Made by a program: the position numbers and the translations under genes. A stretch of 20,000 nucleotides of DNA from Glandiceps talaboti (Eukaryota > Hemichordata > Enteropneusta > Spengelidae), in assembly GCF_964340395.1 (NCBI RefSeq), contig NC_135567.1, positions 17,277,806 to 17,297,805 on the forward strand, in the 5' to 3' direction. Under the pieces are notes generated by a model. That model saw only the letters and a list, made by a program, of their open reading frames with translations, searched no databases and had not been told where the DNA came from. Shown here one piece after another: positions 9,221 to 18,200 of the stretch. Every line of letters begins with the position of its first letter. Within the stretch, counting starts at the first letter, position 1.

Positions 9221-12192
9221 CTACCTAGGTATTCAAACTCTTCAGCTAATGCCATACCATTGTGTGAGTAACAGTTCTTACAAATCAATGCGTATCTACT
9301 GTTAGGTCCGTCTCCTACTAAATACTCTACAAACTTATCCATTGTACCACGTTCTCTTGGTAGTATGGGACGAGGTGTTGGTAGCGGTCCTGGCGAAAAT
9401 AAACACGAGTTAATGAAAACATGTTACACTGGAAATATGGATTATATACCCTGGTCATTCTATGTCACGACAACCTGTGTCTACGTCACTGGTTTCACGG
9501 TGCTCAAAATTAAAGTCAAAACATTCCAAATTACCATTATTTTTTTAATGATGCTTGAGGAGGTATATACGCAATATTTTATTTAATTCAGCTGGAAAAT
9601 ACTTGTGACCTAATGGTTTGTCACAACTCGTCTTGCGACTCATAGTGACAAGGCCCCTTAGGTCACTTGTATTTCCTCAACTGAATGAGCTCTATTGAAG
9701 AAATAAGACTTACTTTGTACTGCCATCTGCTGACCATTCAATCTTCTATTTGGTGAACCGGGTGGACCCATTCCTCTTGAAGATACCGGACGTTGACGAA
9801 CACCTAGAAATGAAGGAAAAGTGAATGAAAGTGAATAGCGCCATCTAGTGACAACATTGTAGGGAAGGTGCAGGATGTTGATGAACACCTAGAAATGAAG
9901 GAAAAGTGAATGAAAGTGAATAGCGCCATCTAGTGACAACATTGTAGGGAAGATGCACGATGTTGATGAACACCTAGAAATGAAGGAAAAGTGAATGAAA
10001 GTGAATAGCGCCATCTAGTGACAGCACTTCCCTGCACAGTATTTTCCTTCTGGACCATCACCCCACAGACATGCAAGCATGGCTGCCAAGTCACCCTTTC
10101 CTTTTGTATCACTTCTCCTTCAGTTGCTCAGTCTTAAAAAACTTTGAGGGAACACTGATTGTGCTTGGTACTTATTTAAACACAGCTAATATATTAATAT
10201 ATCATAATAATTCTCATGCAAATTGGACAAATCTATGGTGAAATATGTAACCATTGACCATAAACAAAAGAATCAGTACATACCAACTTGTGGGGGCATC
10301 ATCACCCTCGGAGGAGGAGATTCCTGTTTTTTGAAGCTAGGGTCAAATTTTTCCAGGATTTCTTTGGCTGTCTTGTACGTTTCCTTTTCCATCACGTCAT
10401 CTAACTGAAATCAGATCGAGAGAAAAAAAAAAATTATCTGATGTGGCTCTCTTTAAAGTGACCATATGGATGAGGAGTGGGTATTTATTTTGGACGTTTA
10501 ATTCACACAGCCTAACAAAAAATCTGTGTAGTTCTGATTACGCTCAATTTTGGAATAGATGGGGTAGGTAGATTCATTTTTCTTCTTTTTTTTTTTTACA
10601 CATTTTTTGTTTCATGTGTAAGTGTCTAGTTCAGGTAGTTATCTTTTCTGTTGTTTTTGTATAGTTTTTGTGTTATGGTGTCTTCTCATCAGATGTAAAG
10701 CCATTACAGATTGGAAGAAGGTATTTTATATTGTCTCTTTAAATTGATGTCAGTTTACTCATCTACTATTTTTTCCATGAATATTTGGCTTTAAAGGCCT
10801 ACTTAGAAAAATGATAAAAGTTTAACACTACTGTCAGAACCTGGGATTGAAACCCTGGCCTTTAACTAATAAGATAACACTAATGTGAGAACCTGGGATT
10901 GAAACCCTGGCCTTTAACTGATAAGATAACACTAATGTCAGAACCTGGGATTGAAACCCTGTAAAGAATACTTACAATTTTTTTCTTTTTATCTCGTAGT
11001 TCTTCAAGAGCAAGATCTGGAACATAATAATTACAACAAGATACTTGGTTCATTTGTGAATTTTAAGGTTATACACACAAGCAGTTCAACTTAGGGTAAC
11101 TCTAGTTTTTTTCTGTTTCTCTTTACCCGTCTAACCAAAATTTTCAGCTCAAACATCGAAATAAAAAAATATTGTTACATTCGCTTGCTCTTAATATTTT
11201 GTGAAACAGCATCCTCTTCTGGCAAGAATAAGCAAGAGTCTTAACTGTCGATGTCATCTACAGTCATGGTGGTGACAATGACACTTGTTCACGAACTGAG
11301 CATTTCTTTCATGACGGAAGTTATTTAAGTAAGACTGAGAACATGTCAGTTGTGTAGAGAAGCTGGAGAAGAGCTTATTACCAGGAATCCAATAAAAAGA
11401 AGATAGAGAGAAGGAAAAGGAGAGGGAGAGAAACATGAAGAAGAACTTTTTTTGAAATGATTTTTTTTTTTAAATCGATAAACCGACCCATAGTTGCTAT
11501 GAAAAAGTAATGAGAAACATTGGGCCACCCTTAGTAAATAGAACTGAGTTTTTTATCAGTGCTCTTTGACAATCTTCATTAGGAACGGCTTCCAAAAGAA
11601 GAGTTTCATTTACAAAAAAAAATAACTGGTTGTTTGTTTTACAGGATAATGTACTTACCCAGGAACCTCCCAATGGGGAACTTGCAATCCAAACTGGGCA
11701 TGCTCAAACGCAAAGGACTGTGGGATTATCTGTGGTTATCGTAATACCTAATCTGGAGCTACTGATAAAATAAACCTCCCACAATGGTCAGGGTAGCTAT
11801 GAATTGATCGTTTGTGGTTACAAACGATGTATCAACAGTGTTTACAATACTAATTGATTAGTATTTATTATCACATTTCCTATGATGCAACATTCAACAT
11901 GGCGGGTTTGCAAGTTCCCCATTGTAATGGGAGTCCTGGATGAAATATTCATGAGTTAATTAGCATAACAATGTACTTACCATTCTGTGTTGTTCTCTTG
12001 ATAAAATACCAATGAAGAAGTTTTTTAATTCCCCAGATTCTGTCACAGAAAAAATAAAAATAAAATTCTATTTTAACAGTGAAATACAGAAAATATTATT
12101 CCTGTTTAAAAACGAACACGTGCTATATGAAAGCTCATGCAAATAACCTAACAGACAGATAGACAGAGACAGACAGACAGAGACAAACAGAC

Positions 12193-12223
<31 letters not shown>

Positions 12224-15200
12224 GACACAGACAGATAGACAGACAGACCGACAAACAAACAGACAGACAGACAGATAGACCGACAAACAGACAGACATAC
12301 AGACCGACAGACAGACACTTTGCCATACATATAACACTACTGAACTTCAGTTAAGCTGTTCTAAAAATGTAAACACGTATGCAAATAACTACCAGTAAGT
12401 ATGCCACACTGAATCTTGCTTGTCATGGGGTACTACAGTTATAGTATATATGTATTCATCAAGTACCAAAAACAGACATGCAGATCTCAATCTAATATAT
12501 TATGCTGGTATTGACAACAATGCTTCATTTACTTGACAAAAATAACTCTGAAATCTAACAAGTAAATTTAGTAGTAGCGTGCTTCATTGAGAAAACTATT
12601 CTAAGTCTAACTGTGAGTGCATGACAAGGAAATGTCAATGCTGGGACTACTTGACATGAGTATAACGTAATGATTTAGTTCAAGGAGACAAGTCCAAGAT
12701 TTACTAGCATTTCTTCAAAGTACCCAACATTCTTCAAAGTACCCAACATTCAGTCTGTTACTGTATATTAAAACTATGTAATATAATAATATAATATAGT
12801 CTCTATTTATTTATTCATTTATTTTTATTTATACTTGATAGTTCTTTAAGTATATAAACACTTGACTCCCTAGAAGTCCAGTGAGGGCCATCCCTCCCTC
12901 ATGGGTTCAGTGTTAATGCAGGAGGAAACGAGACTACTCGGGGAAAACCTGCGTTGTTCAGTATAGTCAAACTGAACGACATTCTTTGTACTTACAGCGT
13001 GGTAAATTTAATCAAACCCTGAATGGGTTCGAACCCTGACTGCAGTGGTGAGAGGCAAGTGGTTTATTAAACCACTCGGTCATTGACAACCCTGAATGAG
13101 TTCGAACCCCGACCATAGTGGTATTAAAGAGACAAGTGGTTTATTAAACCACTCGGTCATCGACAACCCAATATATACAGTTTATAGTGCATTGACATTC
13201 TTTAAATTCTCTGGCGATATTACTTCTAAGTGTATGCATAGTTTGCCCTTTGTACACGTTGAAATATAGATGGTAGAAATTCTATTGGGATCCTAAAATT
13301 AAATTCAGCAACACTACATGTACATATTTCTATACAGAGATATTAAAATGCATGTATGCTAGGCCTAACCACAAAAATTGTGTGGTTCCGATTACGCTCA
13401 ATTTTAGAATATGTGGGGTAGGTAGATTTTTTTTTGGATTTTTTATGTACTTTTTTTCATATGTGAATGTCTAGTTCAGGTAGTCATGTTTTCCATTGTT
13501 CTCCATATGGTCTCTGTGTTACTGGTTTCTTCTCATCAGATGTACAGACATTACAGATTGGAAGAACAGTTTTATATTGTCTTTTTAAGTTGATGTCGGT
13601 TTCTGCATCCACTATTTCTTGCGAGACTTCACATATCACAATTTTAATATTTTTTTCTCGAATACGTAAAAAAAAATTAGGCTCAGCATGAAAAACTAGG
13701 TGGGGTTGGGTAACCGGAACCAAAAATTTTTGTTGGCCTAATGTGAAATGTCTGCAATAGATATATTTAGATGTTATTTGTAGAACACAATATGGTACGT
13801 GTGTTGGTAGTTTCATGAGGGAAAAAAAACCTGATGGAATTTGAATATGATTATGTTCATGGTAATTTCTGCATTGCTAAAATGCTTTTGAAGCTAAACT
13901 TAGTGTCAACTTGGGTATTATTTTTGACAGAAAACCAACAACATAGTCACTGAAATTTGTTAAAATACCAATAATTATATGCAATTATATACATTTTACA
14001 TGGAAATTTGGGGTCGATATTATCTAGAAGTAATATCCAGGTTGAAATCATGTTCTCATTGCAGTGGGGGTGCTGATTTTTGGGTGCGGACCCAAAAATA
14101 CAATTTTATTCAATATATTGTACCCTATTACTAGTGAGCATGCACATACTACATTTATCAACACATGATTCTAAATTATTCAGCATTTATGAATTTTGAT
14201 GACAACATTTTTATTAAGCACTTTCCCATTCTGTGCTCAAAGCACTTTACAGATATTAACCTTGCATGGACCTATATTGGCACTTTACTTCCTCAACTCC
14301 CTGGGGAACATACAATCCATTGCAGCCTTTATAAGTGCATAGGATTAAAGCATTCACATTGCAACCTCTATCCTACCAGGTCCCCAATTATACAGCTGGG
14401 TTGACTTGGGTACACATAGGATTAAAGCATTCACATTACAACCTCTATCCTACCAGGTCCCAAATTATACAGCTGGGTTGACTTGGGTACACATAGGATT
14501 AAAGCATTCACATTGCAACCTCTATCCTACCAGGTCCCTAATTATACAGCTGGGTTGACTTGGATACACATAGGATTAAAGCATTTACATTGCAACCTCT
14601 ATCCTACCAGGTCCCCAAAATTATACAGCTGGGTTGACTAAGGCACAGTCGTGGTTCAAATCTTCCCCAAGGACTTCAGCCACTCAGAAACAAATGGCTG
14701 CAATGAGGCTGGAAACTACAACCTGCAGATTACAAGCCTAACCATTCAACCATCATTTGTCTAGTCCTGTAGGGTGAATCACCTACTGATTCAAATATGG
14801 AATATAAAGGTCACTTTCAAATGTAGGCCCTGATGAAAAGAAAACAGGGTTGGCTCAGTCAAGTGTATTTTTTATTCGTTGGTGTTCACATAAACAAAAC
14901 AAAACACACTCACAGTGAATGTAATGTATGCGTTTTGCTTTGTTTTTGTATATGTTTTGTTTTTTGTTCTTTCCTCTATTATTGAATTTACTTGCTATTA
15001 TCTTGCTCCTCATTTTCAGACTTTTATTATTTCACATTTTAATAGTCGGTTTTTTATGACATTTTCATTGTCATAGACCACAGCTTCTTATCAGCATTGT
15101 CCATGAAGAAATATTAGCTAGCTCTGGATTATTGAATTTACTTATTTCTATCTTGCTCCTCATTTTTACACTTTTATTACTTCACATTTAGTAGATTTTT

Positions 15201-18200
15201 TACAACATTTTCATTGTCGTAAACCACAACTTCTTCCACGGCATTGTCCGACAAGAAATATCAGCTCTGGTTTGCGAGAATGGACATTTTATGACCAGTT
15301 GTTATGGGGCAACTCTCTTAATTTCTATCCATATTGTAACAGTTATGAAAACTCCAATAATTTGACTATTATATTTATTATATAATTTCCTGAACATTTT
15401 TTGATATGTTTGATAAATTATATCTTTAAATATATCTTGATACCAGGTTTGCATTCAGTTAATTGCAAATGGTGGTTAAGTATGCTTCCGTAAGTACAAT
15501 ACTGTGAGTACCTTTCAAATATGCAGCAAAAACTACACCCAAATACTATATGTATCATGCAGTGTTTACATCCAGGTCTATTAAACATCAAATGTAAACA
15601 GAATAATCCATAACGTAAATCAGTTAGAGCTGGTCCCTGGCTAAATACATGACAAATACCTAAGGTAAATTATATAGTAGTTAGAAGGTCCCTCGCAAAT
15701 GATATGTCTCATGAAAAATAGCCCTACATTAATGAGATCTCCAGAATTTTATCCAGACAATGGAGTTAATATGGATATTACTTGCATAACAAAATAACAC
15801 ATTGTTATATTAATTCATTATTTTTCTTTTATAGAAATATATGATGGGACCTATATCAATGTAACAGAAAATTTGCTAAAACTTATATCAGGTTCACTCT
15901 TGTTGTAAAATATATATAAAGTAGTGAAATAGAAATTGCTACTTGACTCCATTTCATACGTATAATCAAATAAAGACACCTATTTCGAATCTGTGAATTA
16001 AGCGAGTACGGAGCGGTTTCCGAATCGCTCGGACGTCATCCACCCATCTACAATAGTCTACTGTCGGGTGATTCCATTCTTAGTTCACACGACTGTATTA
16101 CATAATCACCTTTACGCTGATCACATCTGAGTGATTCAGACAAAAGCTCTGTACTCGCTTAAATCACAGATTCCACATAGGTATCTTTATTTCATTATAC
16201 TTATGAAATGGAGTCAAGACTTAACAAGTAGCAATTTATTTCATTATATTATATAAAGTACACTGGAAAAATCAAGGTATTCTTACTGTATCATTTAATC
16301 GTATGTATTTAATATAATGAATTTTATGATGCGTTGCGCTTGGCAGTTTTATTATGTTTTTTTTTTTTTATCTGAAAAAGAATCATGTTTTTAAATTTTG
16401 TGATTTGTTATGCACAGACCGTTGAAGACATTTGTATGCAATAAATTAATTAACATAAGCCTTACATTAGCTTCATATATTAGATACTTTGCTTTTCTAC
16501 TAATTTCTAGGTTTGAAAAAAAAACCTGGAGGGGGAGGGGGTTAACCTGAGGGGAACCCTGACACAGATTATTCTATATTCTGTGACTAATCATTTCATA
16601 GCAAATTGTGTAACAGCTTGTGTACATTGTTGTATTTTATCTAGTAATTTGAACTCTGTGACCTCTCCAGTAAATACTTCTCTGTATTAAATACACATAC
16701 AGAATGATGGTTTAATATGCTACAAAATACCACACATGGTTATGTCATACATAATATGACTAATATGACGTGCAAGTAGATACGTAATCTTGCAGACATG
16801 TACAAACAGAAATATATTACTCTGGTAATCAAAGTTTTAGTTTACAGTCTCAGAAGTTCATTCTTTGTTTTGAAGATTTTTCAGTCTAAGTTAATGGCTT
16901 TAACTTCGTATTGCACTGAAATTTACAATTAGCTCTCCAAATTTTGGTGCAATACGAATTTAAATCCATTAACTTAGACTGAACTTTTATACAGATGAGC
17001 TTTAATTGTAACAAGATTTTTTAGGATCAATTTGCTCAAGGGAACAAGATGCTCCTAAAATTTAAAACTGGATTTGTGTTCCTCTTAAAGTGACCATATG
17101 GATGAGGATTGGGTATTTATATTCATATTTAAGATGTTCAGGAAATTTAAAACTTATCCTTCCTTAATACCACTGTACCAGTCGTCAAGAATGTAATACT
17201 TACATGAATGGAAACATTAGTAGTGGTAGTGAACACACCACCCTTCCTTTCCAGTTATCCGGAAAGTAATAGAAATAGTAGACCACGGCTGTAATGATAT
17301 ATAGAAGGATTGAATACAGTAATAACATTCCAATGTAATGTTTTTCCAGCTGTTGATTCCGACGTTTAAATTTCAGTAATGCTGTGATATCCTTCTCCAG
17401 TGCTTCCAATGTCTCCATTGTAGACGGCTTTTTCTGTTGATAATATAATAAAATATTTCATTAGGCAAAACAAAAAATTGTTTCTGGTTAGGACAGTTTG
17501 TCTACAATGGTGCGACAACATGTGTTTTTTTTTTAGTCTCAACAAACCTGTAACTCAATCTACTATTTATGGCAGTTACTGTTCTTTTAATTTAGTACTT
17601 TAGAGTAAGTGTGTATCTGGGGCAGATGTCATTTACTTGTTCATGATTGGCTCTGCAGTTGTCTTCACTGAAGTAGGGAGGGTTATTTTTGTGTTTCCCC
17701 CAGATCTGCAGCCTGCTAAAACAGACTGACGCGAGGGTATTTAAGTGATGCGCACGCTGACCAGAAACAATTCTTTGAGGCGGGGCATAAAATGATAAAA
17801 TCTTTTATTGCAATGTTCTAAGTTAAAGTGGCCATATGGATGAGGATTGAACGTTTATTTTGGATTTTTAATTTTCATAATGTCAGTCAATATTTTGTTT
17901 TTTCACCTTGTATCTGATGACATCATTCCACTAATATGCAATGACCTTTGAAATGACCTTTTCTATAGGTCAATTTGAGGTCACACTTAAATTCCTTTAG
18001 TAATGAAAATTTCTACTCACAGTCAAAAATTTTCTTGGAAGCAAATCCAAGAAATATTTTGACTCTGTGAGTCCAAATTTTGAACAAAGTAAGAACCCAG
18101 ATTCAATGAAAATTCATTACTCTAGGTGTCCTTGTATCATGTATAACATCATGACTCAAAGTCTAATTAAAATAACATGAGGGTTTTGAAAAGGTGGTTC

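Noticed and set aside
9029-9271. Arg-Glu-rich and Ser-Leu-rich frames on both strands
   Set aside because: They come from the CT/CA microsatellite of intron 7. The real coding part is only the exon 7 portion ending at 9225.
10223-10408. 61-codon plus-strand frame
   Set aside because: It is the antisense shadow of LNPK exon 5.
12068-12337. Minus-strand frames rich in SVCLSVC
   Set aside because: Translation of the GACA microsatellite inside LNPK intron 2.
13016-13170. Functional tRNA-Leu or tRNA-Ser genes
   Set aside because: A and B boxes are present, but the acceptor ends do not pair and no proper anticodon stem forms, so a SINE head fits better.
13484-13816. 110-codon minus-strand frame as a host gene
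   Set aside because: It lies mostly inside a TIR element with a broken second copy; the N-terminal part crosses the element edge. Kept as a mobile-element ORF, not a gene.
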